64,000 nt of DNA, taken from NCBI RefSeq assembly GCF_900104085.1, contig NZ_FNLD01000003.1, forward strand, positions 679,001 through 743,000. Reading direction: 5' to 3'. Numbering within the stretch: the stretch's first letter is position 1; the number at the start of each line of letters is the position of its first letter. Both the position numbers and the translations under genes were made by a program. The notes beneath the pieces are model-generated. The model ran no database searches. It saw only the letters and a list, made by a program, of their open reading frames with translations, and was not told where the DNA came from. Source of the stretch: Pseudoxanthomonas sp. CF125. GTDB taxonomy: Bacteria; Pseudomonadota; Gammaproteobacteria; Xanthomonadales; Xanthomonadaceae. Positions 31,588 through 40,088 of this stretch are shown here, piece after piece.

Positions 31588-31653
31588 ACCGGCCAATGCG
31601 GATGGATGCGCAACAAAAAACCTGGGTTGCAGATGTCCGAGGTGCCCAACCTG

Positions 31654-31730
31654 GGTAGCGGCGTCCCTTTGCGAGCTTTCGAGCGGCCTGTATGAAAGGC
31701 TGAGAGCTCGCGACGGGACGTCGCTCCCAC
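31654..31730. repeat. Paired-hairpin repeat, family B (degenerate)
   Basis: Left arm GGTAGCGGCGTCCCTTTGCG and right arm ending GGGACGTCGCTCCCAC, 77 bp overall, at the convergent junction of the M48 gene and the operon end. It is a worn copy of the elements at 48866 and 56450. Confidence 0.75.
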
Positions 31731-31765
31731 GTGTACCGCGAGTGGGCTTTGCCATCGGTGTTTTT

Positions 31766-33619
31766 TCAGGCTGCGACGCTGGTTCGCCCAGCGCGTGCAC
31801 GTTCCAGCCACCACAGCGCGCCTGCGCTGGCCAGCCAGGCGAGGAACCAGGGCCAGGAGGGTCCGCGCCGTCCGGGGACCTCATGGTGGTCGGCGCTTCC
31901 GGCGACGTTGACCGGCATGGCTTGCAACCGCGCCGTAGAATCGCGCAATTCGGCTGCGCGCAGGGCCGGTGCCGTACCGATGGGGTAGACGAAGAAAGGC
32001 CATGAGCTTTCGGCTGCTTCGGCGTCGGTTTGCAGCAGCAGATGCCAGCCGGGTTGCCGGGGCCAGTAGGCGGCACAGAGAGAATCGCCGGCACCGGGAT
32101 CGGGTAATAGCGTGGTGGTTTGTCCGTCGGCTGCGACGACACGGGGGTTGCCGCCGAGTCCGCACAACGCCAGACGCTGCTGTTCGCGCGGTTGCGGATC
32201 GATGCGCGGAGCGGAATCGGTTCGTGCGCGGGCCAGGGTTGCGAAGGCGCTGCTCCACAATTCGGCGTGGCGTGCGCTTTGTCCGGACAGCACCAGCGCG
32301 AAGCTGTCGGTCATGCCCCACACTGCGATGCGTCCACGCTGTTCCGCGCGCCAGACCGCGAGCACGGTGCCGTCGGCATCGCGCAGCAAGGGTGTGGCGT
32401 CGGCACCGCCCAGCTTCAGCGCGCGACGGGTAAGCGCAGGGTTTTCGTCCTGCGCGCCATTCGGCGCAGTGGCCGTGTCGGCCGTGCCCGGTCCGCGTCG
32501 CGCGCGCAGCGCTTCCTCGTCGATCGATTCGGCGGGCAGGCGAACAGTGGCGGTATCGCCGCCGGCGCCGAGCGAGAAGCCCAATGCCTGCCACTGGCGC
32601 CGTGTCGTGTCGGGCAATGGCCCGGTGATCCGCAACACCAGGCCGAGCCCCTGGCGAACCGCTTCGATCAGCGCCGCGCGTTCGTTCGCGCTAAGGGTGG
32701 CCCAGCTGCGTTCGTCCAGCACCACAAGATCGAAACGTTGCAAGGTCGCCGCATCCACGCGCAACGGCGCATCGCCCAGCTGCATACCGCCACCGACGCC
32801 GATCTGGGTATGCAAGGAAAGTCCGGCATCGGCGGCCCAGCGGCGCAGGTACTTCAGCTCGGGCGAGGGTGCGCCCGCCAGCAACAGCATGCGCGGCGCA
32901 GGATCGGCCGTCGTCCACAACGGCACCTGCACTTCTTCCACCGTTCTTCGCTGCGCATCTCGCACGCGCAAGGTGAAGATCGCCTGCCCGGGCACGCGGG
33001 TGGTGCCGGTGACGATGAATTCGCCGCTGGCCGGCAGCGCAAGCGCATCCACGCGCTGGCCGGCCGGATCGATCAGTTCCACCGATCCTTTGACCACGCC
33101 ATTGACCTGTCCACCGATCTGGAACGCGGCGCCGGCCGCTACTTGTCCTGGTCCGTCCAGACGTATCACGCCACGCGGCAAGGCCGGCGCATCGAAGGTC
33201 AAGGGCAGAGTCTGCGCGGCCTCGCGGTCGCGCGGCTCCAGCCCGGCGCCGACGATGCGCAGGCGTTGCATGCCGGGATAACGACCCAACGCGGTGGCCA
33301 GATCGGGCACGCGTTCGGCACCGGCCAGAACCGGAGCCTCAGGCAGCGCGATCAGACGATCGCCCGCCGCCTGCGCGCCAGTGCGTGTCGCGCCTGCGGT
33401 GGCGACCACCAGTGTTCCCGCTTCCCTGGGCAAGGTGGGCGGCAACAGCGTGAAGTAGAGCAGCACGGCGCATAGCGGCTGCAGCAGCCACAACGCCGCC
33501 AGCCGCCAGCCGCGCGATCGCGAGGCGTCCGGTGCGCTTCGTTGCCAGAGCCAAAGGCGCAGCCAGGCGAGCATGACCGCCAGCGCCAGCAATACCGCCA
33601 GCCACAACGACAGGTTCAT
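31766..33619 (-). CDS. Large membrane protein at the end of the MoxR-linked operon
   Basis: A 617-residue protein with two N-terminal membrane segments (about residues 5-25 and 40-60), a large extracytoplasmic region and a C-terminal segment (WPWFLAWLASAGALWWLERAR). The middle has an Ig/carboxypeptidase-regulatory-like beta region (GPGQVAAGAAFQIGGQVNG...) and then a stretch resembling the glutamine amidotransferase-like fold of the BatA/YfbK-associated proteins (DLVVLDERSWATLSANERAALIEAVRQGLGLVLRITG). Its ATG overlaps the DUF4175 stop (ATGA). Role unknown; by context a partner of the MoxR-DUF58 unit. Confidence 0.75.
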   Translation of the reverse strand: MNLSLWLAVLLALAVMLAWLRLWLWQRSAPDASRSRGWRLAALWLLQPLCAVLLYFTLLPPTLPREAGTLVVATAGATRTGAQAAGDRLIALPEAPVLAGAERVPDLATALGRYPGMQRLRIVGAGLEPRDREAAQTLPLTFDAPALPRGVIRLDGPGQVAAGAAFQIGGQVNGVVKGSVELIDPAGQRVDALALPASGEFIVTGTTRVPGQAIFTLRVRDAQRRTVEEVQVPLWTTADPAPRMLLLAGAPSPELKYLRRWAADAGLSLHTQIGVGGGMQLGDAPLRVDAATLQRFDLVVLDERSWATLSANERAALIEAVRQGLGLVLRITGPLPDTTRRQWQALGFSLGAGGDTATVRLPAESIDEEALRARRGPGTADTATAPNGAQDENPALTRRALKLGGADATPLLRDADGTVLAVWRAEQRGRIAVWGMTDSFALVLSGQSARHAELWSSAFATLARARTDSAPRIDPQPREQQRLALCGLGGNPRVVAADGQTTTLLPDPGAGDSLCAAYWPRQPGWHLLLQTDAEAAESSWPFFVYPIGTAPALRAAELRDSTARLQAMPVNVAGSADHHEVPGRRGPSWPWFLAWLASAGALWWLERARAGRTSVAA

Positions 33620-35784
33620 GGCCGGGTCTCCTGGCCCAACGCTTCAAGATAACGACGCCCGTCGGCGCCTTCGTCGCTGCGCCGCAAGACGTTCGCCGGC
33701 GGCCGCGGCAGCACCGTCCACAACAATCCGCGCAAGTCGCGCCGGCATTCGATGCAGGACGGATCGCGCCGCACCGCATCGATCGCGCTGACGAAGGCGA
33801 GCGGATCGGAAACGCGCGCTTCGTTGGCGCGCAGCCAGCGTTCCAGCGCATCCAGCGGTAGTTCGGTGGTCTTGGCCGCATGCGGAGAATCGGCAAGTGC
33901 GCGCCACACCTCGGCAGGCGCGGCATCGATGCCGGTGTTCTTCGCCGCTAGCGGCAGTTCGCGGCGCGCCAGTCCGGCGCGGTCGCCGGTCATGCGTCGC
34001 GCTTCATCGATAGGCGGAAGTTCGGGACCGACGCGGGCCAGGAAGATGCGCGTGGCCTGCTGCACCTGCTTGATGAAACCCAGCGCCTTGTACGCATAAG
34101 GCAAGGCTTGCCGCGGATGGCCCTGGCGCAGATGCAATTCCGATTGCCACATCTGGTCCAGCGCCTGCTTCAAGGTGGCGCGGGTTTCCGGATCCAGCAG
34201 GGTGGCCGCTTCGGCGTGGTCGTGGGTGTGGCCGAATTCCACAAGTACGTCGGCGTCCGCACCGAAGGCCGGCTTCGCCTCCTCGCTGGCAGGCGCGTGG
34301 TCGTGCTCGTCTTGCGTTGCCGCTTCCGCCTGCGTCTGTGCGTGGTCGTCGTCGTGCGTTTCGGCGTCGTTGGTCGGCGGCGGCCTGGCGCCGCCTTCGG
34401 CTTCCTCGCCCAGGAACTGGCCGTAGCGCAGGCGCAGGATGCGCTGGTCCACACCGATGGCGTCGGAACGGGCGGCGAAGCGTTCGGTATCGAGTTTGCG
34501 TTGTTCCTTCAGCAGGGCCTCGGCGTCGATGATGATCTGGCGCTGGCTGCGGAAATACGCAGGCATCACCTTCTTGACCATGCCTTCCAGGCCGGTGCTC
34601 TCCGCACCCAGGTCAGAGGGCCAGCGCAGGATCAGGCTGGGACTGCGCACCGTTTGCGGCCGCGGCGCACGGTTGTCGGCGACTGTGAGCTGGGCGATCA
34701 GATCGTCGCCGGTCGAGAATCCCAGTGCGGCCAGGTCCAGCTGCGGCGAGAAGCGTTTCAGCTTGCCGGTTCCGGTGCCACGCAGGTCGAGGGTGCGTTC
34801 GCGGAAAGTGATGTTCTCGCCTTCGCCCTGGGCCAGGGTGATGCGTAGCTGTGCGTTCGCCGCCACGCCGTAGTCGTCGCTCACTTCGAAGCTCAGCGCC
34901 CAGTTGCGCTGGCCCGGCGTGACCAGGCTCAAGCTGCGCTCGGGAACCAGCACTTTCACCTGGGGAGGCGCATCGCTTATCGCATCCAGCCTGTGCAGCG
35001 GTGGTGCGGGCTGATGTTCCGCTCCGCTTGGCGAGACGCGGTACAACACTGATTTGTCCAGACTGCGGGCGACGCTCCAGTCTTCGCCATCGCGGGTCAA
35101 TGCGGCGCGGGTGCCGTCATGGAAGGCCAGATCGGCGGCGATGGGTTGCGGTTCGAAATGCAACGTCCACCGCAAATGCGAACCCTGCGGCGCTTTTGCA
35201 TCCAGGCTGGCTTCGTCGCGTGCCGGCAGTCCGGTGTAGGCGGGGGGAGTTATGCGCAGCCGTTGCCCCACCAGCCGCGGCACGCCGGCCACCACCGGCA
35301 GGTTCTCCGCGCTGGGCGCGAGGACCGTCGTCGATTGCCGGGCTGGCCAGAAAACGAGTGTCGCAACGGCCAGCGCGCCCGCGATCCACGACGCAGCGAT
35401 GCGCGACGACGACCATGCTGGGCGAAGATCGGGCGTGCGGTGTTCGGCCAGACGCTGTTGCAATCTTGCGCGCTGCAGTCGTTGCAGCGGATTCAACCGC
35501 GCATCTTCGGCGAACAGCAGATCCGTGCTGTCTTCCATGTCGGCGCGCTGCGCATCGAGCTGCCGGATCAGCCACTGACGATCGAAGCGGCGCGCGCGTT
35601 GCCACGCGAATACCGTCAGCAGGAAAAAACCGGCTACTCCAACCAGCAAGGCTGCCAATGTGTTCTGCCAACGCCATGCCGCAGCGGCCAACAGCAATGG
35701 CAATGGCGACCAGAGCAGCAGGTCGTCGGCCAGACTGCGCATGCGCGCCGGTTGCGACAGCCGTGGGAGTTTGTTCGCGATCAT
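33616..35784 (-). CDS. DUF4175 membrane protein with His/Asp-rich insert
   Basis: A 722-residue protein. Two membrane segments near residues 24-60 and one near 130-150 are followed by a long extracytoplasmic part of beta-type sequence (LRITPPAYTGLPAR... DYGVAANAQLRI...) and then helical C-terminal sequence. This is the DUF4175 layout. Residues about 461-526 are unusual, an acidic and His-rich run (HDDDHAQTQ, DEHDHAPA, FGHTHDHAEA) that could bind metal. CIEC near the C-terminus is a possible thiol pair. The ATG at 35784 overlaps the stop of the Phe-Ala repeat ORF. The DUF is recurrent in MoxR/DUF58 operons, with no known activity. Confidence 0.8.
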   Translation of the reverse strand: MIANKLPRLSQPARMRSLADDLLLWSPLPLLLAAAAWRWQNTLAALLVGVAGFFLLTVFAWQRARRFDRQWLIRQLDAQRADMEDSTDLLFAEDARLNPLQRLQRARLQQRLAEHRTPDLRPAWSSSRIAASWIAGALAVATLVFWPARQSTTVLAPSAENLPVVAGVPRLVGQRLRITPPAYTGLPARDEASLDAKAPQGSHLRWTLHFEPQPIAADLAFHDGTRAALTRDGEDWSVARSLDKSVLYRVSPSGAEHQPAPPLHRLDAISDAPPQVKVLVPERSLSLVTPGQRNWALSFEVSDDYGVAANAQLRITLAQGEGENITFRERTLDLRGTGTGKLKRFSPQLDLAALGFSTGDDLIAQLTVADNRAPRPQTVRSPSLILRWPSDLGAESTGLEGMVKKVMPAYFRSQRQIIIDAEALLKEQRKLDTERFAARSDAIGVDQRILRLRYGQFLGEEAEGGARPPPTNDAETHDDDHAQTQAEAATQDEHDHAPASEEAKPAFGADADVLVEFGHTHDHAEAATLLDPETRATLKQALDQMWQSELHLRQGHPRQALPYAYKALGFIKQVQQATRIFLARVGPELPPIDEARRMTGDRAGLARRELPLAAKNTGIDAAPAEVWRALADSPHAAKTTELPLDALERWLRANEARVSDPLAFVSAIDAVRRDPSCIECRRDLRGLLWTVLPRPPANVLRRSDEGADGRRYLEALGQETRP

Positions 35785-36074
35785 GACGCGACCTTCCCGC
35801 ACACGTAGGCCTTGTGTGGCAGCACTTCTGCCTCCCCCTTTGAAAAAGGGGGATTGAGGGGGATTTGCTTCTGCTCTGGAGCACGATCAAGAGCAAGAGC
35901 AAGAGCAAGAGCAAAAGCAAAAGCAAAAGCAAAAGCAAAAGCAAAAGCAAAAGCAAAAGCAAAAGCAAAAGCAAATCCCCCGTAGCCCCCTTTTTCAAAG
36001 GGGGCGAAGCAACGGCAGCGCGCGGTTACGTCATGCTTGCGAACCAACTGTAAGAACAGCGCATGGGGACTCAT
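35781..36074 (-). CDS. Small ORF with Phe-Ala/Leu-Ala repeat, bridging two operon genes
   Basis: A 97-codon frame. Its ATG overlaps the stop of the BatA-like gene (ATGA) and its TGA lies in the ATGA that starts DUF4175. About the first 24 residues (MSPHALFLQLVRKHDVTARC...) precede a family E repeat element. The element encodes FAPFEKGGYGG, then ten Phe-Ala and four Leu-Ala dipeptides, then NPPFSKGEAEVLP. The dipeptide run would be a hydrophobic strand or helix. Since the unit is 6 bp, changes in copy number keep the frame. Whether the peptide is made or stable is unknown; the overlaps at both ends argue that the frame is translated. Confidence 0.45.
   Translation of the reverse strand: MSPHALFLQLVRKHDVTARCRCFAPFEKGGYGGFAFAFAFAFAFAFAFAFAFAFALALALALDRAPEQKQIPLNPPFSKGEAEVLPHKAYVCGKVAS
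35833..36004. repeat. Paired-hairpin repeat, family E, with hexanucleotide tract
   Basis: Arms CCCCCTTTGAAAAAGGGGG and its inverse at the two ends, each a hairpin. Between them, 35889-35972 is four AAGAGC units followed by ten AAAAGC units (84 bp, plus strand). It lies within the operon between the BatA-like and DUF4175 genes. Confidence 0.95.
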
Positions 36075-37231
36075 GGCGAGACTCCCCTGACGCGCCGTGT
36101 CGCCAGCCAGCGCTCCGTCAGCAGCAGCGCCGCGATCAGCAGCGCCAGCCACGGCCGCAGGTCGCGCGGCGGCTGCGCGTACGACATTCCTCCCGTGATC
36201 GGCGCGTAGTCGCGCGCGGCCACTCGCGCCGGCACCGGCGCCGGTGATGCGAACAGATTGCGCAGATTGCGCGGGAAATCGGGTTGCAGCAGTTGCGGTA
36301 TCGTCGCCGGAGCGAAGGTGCGGGTGAAACGAAGCACCCGGCCGCGTCCCAGCGCCGCGCCTTCGACCAGCGGCGCGCCGACTTCATCGCGCCAGTAGAC
36401 GGTGGTCGAAGCAGGAAACTTGTATTCGGTGTCCGCCGACAGCAGTGCGGTTCCACCCCGCCGGATCAAGTCGGCGACTGCGACAGGCAGAGGGCCGGGC
36501 GCAAGCCAGACCAGATGCTGCGTATCGGCTGGGAGCGCCTGGGTCGTCGGCGCGGCTGCGAATGCAGCCGTTGTCGAAGGCCGCCACGCGCTCGCCGCCG
36601 CGCGCAGATAGCGCAATCCGTCTTCACGATCCTGCGCGTAGCGGACAGTGAGCGCCTGCGCGCCGGCAGCGAAGGGCTTGGGTGCCGGCATCGCACCCGC
36701 AAGCACCTTCCATTCGACCGTGCGCGACAGCTGCGGCCGTTCCGCATCCGCGCCCTGCAACTGTTCGGGAACCAGCACGCTCAGCTTCACCGCGGCAGGA
36801 AGTTCCGAATCGAGCTGACGCAACAGGCTGGCGAACGGCAATGCGGCGGTTGCGGGCGATGGCTGGTCCAAAGCGGGGAAGCCGGGCGCCAGCCAATGCA
36901 GACGCGCTTTGTCGTCGTCGATGGCTGCACGCGCCTGCGCCGCATCGATGCCAGGCATCACGGCCACCCACGGCGCTTCGCCGGCGCTGCCGAACAGCAC
37001 CGGTTTCGCCAGCCACACCGCCAGCAAGGCGAGCAGCAGCAATCGCGCGACCAGCAGCGGCCATTCGTCGAAGCGCACGCGGTGGCGCGGCTTGAGCTTT
37101 TGCCGCAACCAGCGCAGTGCGGCGAAATCGGTGGGGCGTTGTTCGCTGCGGCGGGCCAGGTGGATCAGCAGCGGCAACAGCAGCGCGGCGAGCGCTGCCA
37201 GTGCGGCCGGCAACAGCAAGGCCGGAGTCAT
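36071..37231 (-). CDS. BatA-like membrane protein
   Basis: A 386-residue protein. The N-terminus is the typical BatA domain: a first membrane segment, then LLIHLARRSEQRPTDFAALRWLRQKLKPRHRVRFDEWPLLVARLLLLALLAVWLAKPVLF with the second segment. A ~250-residue extracytoplasmic part follows and a last membrane helix near the end (LRPWLALLIAALLLTERWLA). There is no VWA domain, so it is a BatA-N-terminal-only type. The ATG overlaps the DUF58 stop by 4 bp. Role by context: membrane component of the MoxR-DUF58 unit. Confidence 0.82.
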   Translation of the reverse strand: MTPALLLPAALAALAALLLPLLIHLARRSEQRPTDFAALRWLRQKLKPRHRVRFDEWPLLVARLLLLALLAVWLAKPVLFGSAGEAPWVAVMPGIDAAQARAAIDDDKARLHWLAPGFPALDQPSPATAALPFASLLRQLDSELPAAVKLSVLVPEQLQGADAERPQLSRTVEWKVLAGAMPAPKPFAAGAQALTVRYAQDREDGLRYLRAAASAWRPSTTAAFAAAPTTQALPADTQHLVWLAPGPLPVAVADLIRRGGTALLSADTEYKFPASTTVYWRDEVGAPLVEGAALGRGRVLRFTRTFAPATIPQLLQPDFPRNLRNLFASPAPVPARVAARDYAPITGGMSYAQPPRDLRPWLALLIAALLLTERWLATRRVRGVSP

Positions 37232-38124
37232 GCGTATTCCGCCGCGTCTCGCGAACCGAACAAGCGCCGCAGCGGCACATCCAGCTCCTCATCCAGCACG
37301 TAGCCGGCATGGCGGATGCCGCTGGCATCGAGCTGCGCGTGCAGCAAGTCGCGCGCTTCGCCGAAGCGGCGCAGGAAATCGGCCCGCAGCGCCACGCCAT
37401 CGCCCAGCAATTCCTCGCCGGTTTCCGGGTCGCGGAAGCGGTAACCGCCGCGGAACGGGAAATCGCGTTCTTCGACGGTCAGCAACTGGATCGCCAGCAC
37501 CTCGCGCCGCGCTGCCGCCAGTTTTTGCATCAGCTCCAGGCAAGCCGGGTCGAAGCAGTCGCTGAGCACGATCACCAGATCTTGCGCGCCGACGCGGTCC
37601 CACAACGGCGTCAATTGCTCGACGCGTGGGAATCCGCCTGCCGCCGACAATCCATGCATCTCGAGCAGCAAGCGGTCGCGCTGGCGAGCGCCGGCCGCAG
37701 GCGCGACCAGTTGCAGACCGTCGTCGCGCAAGGCCACCCAACCGAAGCGGTCGCCCTGGCGCATTGCCAACTCGCCGATGCAGGCCGCCAGCGCCTTGGC
37801 CGCATCCAACCGCGACCAGCCGGGACGCGCCGCGTCTTCCTGCGCCATCGAGGCGCTGGCGTCGATCAGTATCCACACCGCCAGCGGGCTTTCGCGCTCG
37901 GCTTCGCGCACGAAGAAGCGGTCCGAGCGTGCATACAGTTTCCAGTCGATTTGGCGCAGCTCGTCGCCGGGTTCGTAGGCGCGGTACTGGGCGAACTCCA
38001 GTCCGGCGCCGCGGCTGCGGCTGTGGTGCAGGCCGATGCCGTGCAGGCCGACCGCGCGCCGCGAGGTCAGCCGCAGGTCTTTCAATCGGCTGCGGACCTG
38101 GGGCGGGATCAGTTCGTACGACAC
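37228..38124 (-). CDS. DUF58 (VWA-like) protein
   Basis: A 298-residue soluble protein with the DUF58 signature AQYRAYEPGDELRQIDWKLYARSDRFFVREAERE (about residues 45-77). A von Willebrand A-like domain follows, with a MIDAS-type DASASM motif near residue 90 and LVIVLSDCFD further on. DUF58 proteins are nearly always encoded next to MoxR ATPases and are thought to act with them on metal-dependent partners. The GTG start lies 13 bp after the moxR stop, and its stop overlaps the next start. Confidence 0.9.
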   Translation of the reverse strand: MSYELIPPQVRSRLKDLRLTSRRAVGLHGIGLHHSRSRGAGLEFAQYRAYEPGDELRQIDWKLYARSDRFFVREAERESPLAVWILIDASASMAQEDAARPGWSRLDAAKALAACIGELAMRQGDRFGWVALRDDGLQLVAPAAGARQRDRLLLEMHGLSAAGGFPRVEQLTPLWDRVGAQDLVIVLSDCFDPACLELMQKLAAARREVLAIQLLTVEERDFPFRGGYRFRDPETGEELLGDGVALRADFLRRFGEARDLLHAQLDASGIRHAGYVLDEELDVPLRRLFGSRDAAEYA

Positions 38125-38137
38125 CGTGTGCGGCCTG

Positions 38138-39136
38138 TCAGGCGGCAGGCAACGGCACGCTGCGCAGCAGCGCGGCGATCACGTCGTCGGCGCTTTTCTG
38201 TTCGGCTTCGGCGGCGAACGACAACAACAGACGGTGGCGCATGACCGGCGCCGCCAGTGCGGCGATATCTTCACGCGTCGCAGCCAGGCGTCCGTGCAGC
38301 AATGCACGTGCCTTGGCCGCCAGCACCAGCGATTGCCCGGCGCGCGGACCGGCGCCCCAGCGGACGTACTTGCGCACGTCTTCCAATCCGCCTTCGCCGG
38401 GTCTGCTCGCGCGCACCAGCTTCGTGATCCACGCCAGCAGGTCTTCGCCCAGATGCACTTCGCGGACCAGCGATTGCAGCTTCAGCACTTCCTCGCCATG
38501 CATCACCTGCGGCACTTCGTTGCCGCGGCTGCCGGTGGTCTGCGCCAGGATGTCGTGCTCTTCGCGCTCGCTGGGGTAGTCCACGCGGATGTGCAGCAGG
38601 AAGCGGTCCAGCTGCGCCTCGGGCAATGGATAGGTGCCGGCCTGTTCCAGCGGATTCTGCGTGGCCAGCACGAAGAACGGCGCCGGCAGCGCATGGGTCA
38701 CGCCGGCATAGCTGACCGTGCGTTCCTGCATGGCTTCAAGCAGCGCGGCCTGGGTCTTGGGCGGGGTGCGGTTGAGTTCGTCGGCCAGCAACAGGTTGGT
38801 GAACACCGGACCGGGCTGGAAACGGAAATGGCGATGGCCGGTGCCGTGGTCTTCTTCCAGCAACTCGGTGCCCAGGATGTCGCTGGGCATCAGGTCGGGG
38901 GTGAACTGCACGCGGCGGAACTGCAGTTTCAGCGCCTGCCCCAGCGACCGCACCAGTAGGGTCTTGCCCAGTCCCGGCACGCCTTCGAGCAGGCAGTGGC
39001 CGCCGGCCAGCAGACCGATCAGCAATTGCTCGACGACTTCGTCCTGGCCGACGATCGCCTGGGCGATAGCCTGGCGCAGTTGGCCCAGCCGCGCGAGTTG
39101 GGATTGGAGGTCGGATTCGGTGAGGGGGGTACTCAT
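38138..39136 (-). CDS. moxR: MoxR-family AAA+ ATPase
   Basis: A 332-residue AAA+ protein: Walker A GVPGLGKT (52-59), Walker B LLLADE (115-120), sensor 1 ATQNPLEQ (Asn161), the Arg finger region AQLDRFLLHIRVDYP and a C-terminal lid with LAAKARALLHGR. MoxR ATPases act as chaperones for maturation or metal insertion of partner complexes, in company with VWA proteins. It comes before DUF58, and a family C repeat lies in the 198-bp gap upstream of it. Confidence 0.95.
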   Translation of the reverse strand: MSTPLTESDLQSQLARLGQLRQAIAQAIVGQDEVVEQLLIGLLAGGHCLLEGVPGLGKTLLVRSLGQALKLQFRRVQFTPDLMPSDILGTELLEEDHGTGHRHFRFQPGPVFTNLLLADELNRTPPKTQAALLEAMQERTVSYAGVTHALPAPFFVLATQNPLEQAGTYPLPEAQLDRFLLHIRVDYPSEREEHDILAQTTGSRGNEVPQVMHGEEVLKLQSLVREVHLGEDLLAWITKLVRASRPGEGGLEDVRKYVRWGAGPRAGQSLVLAAKARALLHGRLAATREDIAALAAPVMRHRLLLSFAAEAEQKSADDVIAALLRSVPLPAA

Positions 39137-39184
39137 CTTTGTTCCTTGCTGACTTCAATGTGGCCGGCTGCAAAATAATGAATC

Positions 39185-39302
39185 GTCATCCCAGCGAAAG
39201 CTGGGATCCATTTTGATCTTGCTTTGCTTTTGCTTTGGCTTTACGTCTTGCTGCGGGCTCAACGTGAAGATCAAGATGGATCCCAGCTTCCGCTGGGATG
39301 AC
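39185..39302. repeat. Paired-hairpin repeat, family C
   Basis: 36-bp inverted arms with two mismatches (39185-39220 and 39267-39302, starting GTCATCCCAGCGAAAGCTGG). The spacer has GCTTTGCTTTTGCTTTGGC. It is located between the DUF4159 and moxR genes. Confidence 0.9.
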
Positions 39303-39334
39303 GTCGGAGAGAATTCGGGGTGGTGAGGACGCAC

Positions 39335-40042
39335 TCACGCCGTCAACGCATACATGACGATATTCACCGCGAACCTGGTGTTGTCCTCGGCCAGGAAGCG
39401 CTTGTTGCGCCAGTCGTAATCCCACTCGCAACCATAGTCCTTGTTGCTGTAGAGCAGGCCCAGGCGGCCGTCGATGTCGATGCCTTGCAGATACTCGTGC
39501 ACCAGGTCGTCGCCCCAGCCGTTGAGTTCGAAACCGGTGGCCGGCGGGCCGTCGAACTTGAAGAAGCTGCGGTAGATCGGATGGTTGTTGGGCAGCTTCT
39601 TCATCGCCTTGGCGCCGAAGATCGAAGCCATCTGCGCTTCGAACGACTTGGCGAACAGGCCGTCGATGTCGTGGTTGCAGTCGTCCACCAGCACGAAGCC
39701 GCCGTTGCGCACGTAGCGTTCGAAGTTGCGGCGCTCGGCCGGGTTGAACTCCACCAGCTTGTGTCCGGCCAGGTAGCAGAACGGCGCAGTCAGCATCTTC
39801 GGATCGGCCAGGGCCAGCACGTGTTCCTTCGGGTCCACGCGCAGGTTGGTGTAGTCGATCAGCGAGGTGATGAGGTTGGCCGGCATGCGCTGGTCCACGT
39901 CCCAGTCGCCGGAGTCGTACTTCAGGCGGGTGAACCAGAAGTCGTAGCTGGAAACCGCCGCGCTTGCGCTGCGCGGCGGCCCGGCCAGCAGGGCGCCGGC
40001 CAGGCCGCCGGCCATCAATCGCAGGAACTGAGCGCGATTCAT
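39335..40042 (-). CDS. DUF4159 exported protein
   Basis: A 235-residue protein with an N-terminal export signal (NRAQFLRLMAGGLAGALLAG, cleavage near RSASA). The signal has a single arginine before FL, reminiscent of but not a true twin-arginine motif. The DUF4159 domain follows: DFWFTRLKYDSGDWDVDQRMPANLITSLIDYT, AGHKLVEFNPAERRNFERYVRNGGFVLVDDCNHDIDG and YSNKDYGCEWDYDW. The fold is class I glutamine amidotransferase-like without a clear catalytic triad. It sits between the TldD/TldE pair and moxR. Confidence 0.85.
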   Translation of the reverse strand: MNRAQFLRLMAGGLAGALLAGPPRSASAAVSSYDFWFTRLKYDSGDWDVDQRMPANLITSLIDYTNLRVDPKEHVLALADPKMLTAPFCYLAGHKLVEFNPAERRNFERYVRNGGFVLVDDCNHDIDGLFAKSFEAQMASIFGAKAMKKLPNNHPIYRSFFKFDGPPATGFELNGWGDDLVHEYLQGIDIDGRLGLLYSNKDYGCEWDYDWRNKRFLAEDNTRFAVNIVMYALTA

Positions 40043-40088
40043 GCGCCGTCGCGCAGCTTCATCGATCGCACTGCATCCGCTTCATCGA

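Noticed and set aside
35889-35972. CRISPR-like tandem repeat
   Set aside because: The units are 6 bp without spacers, so it is a microsatellite, not a CRISPR array.
35117-35998. A frame with a long poly-leucine run
   Set aside because: This is another reading of the AAAAGC hexamer tract; it runs antisense to no start signal and overlaps DUF4175.
39155-39334. A fourth bridge ORF between DUF4159 and moxR
   Set aside because: A frame is open through the family C element from a GTG after the DUF4159 stop, but it ends 18 bp before moxR without overlapping the start, so the pattern is weaker.
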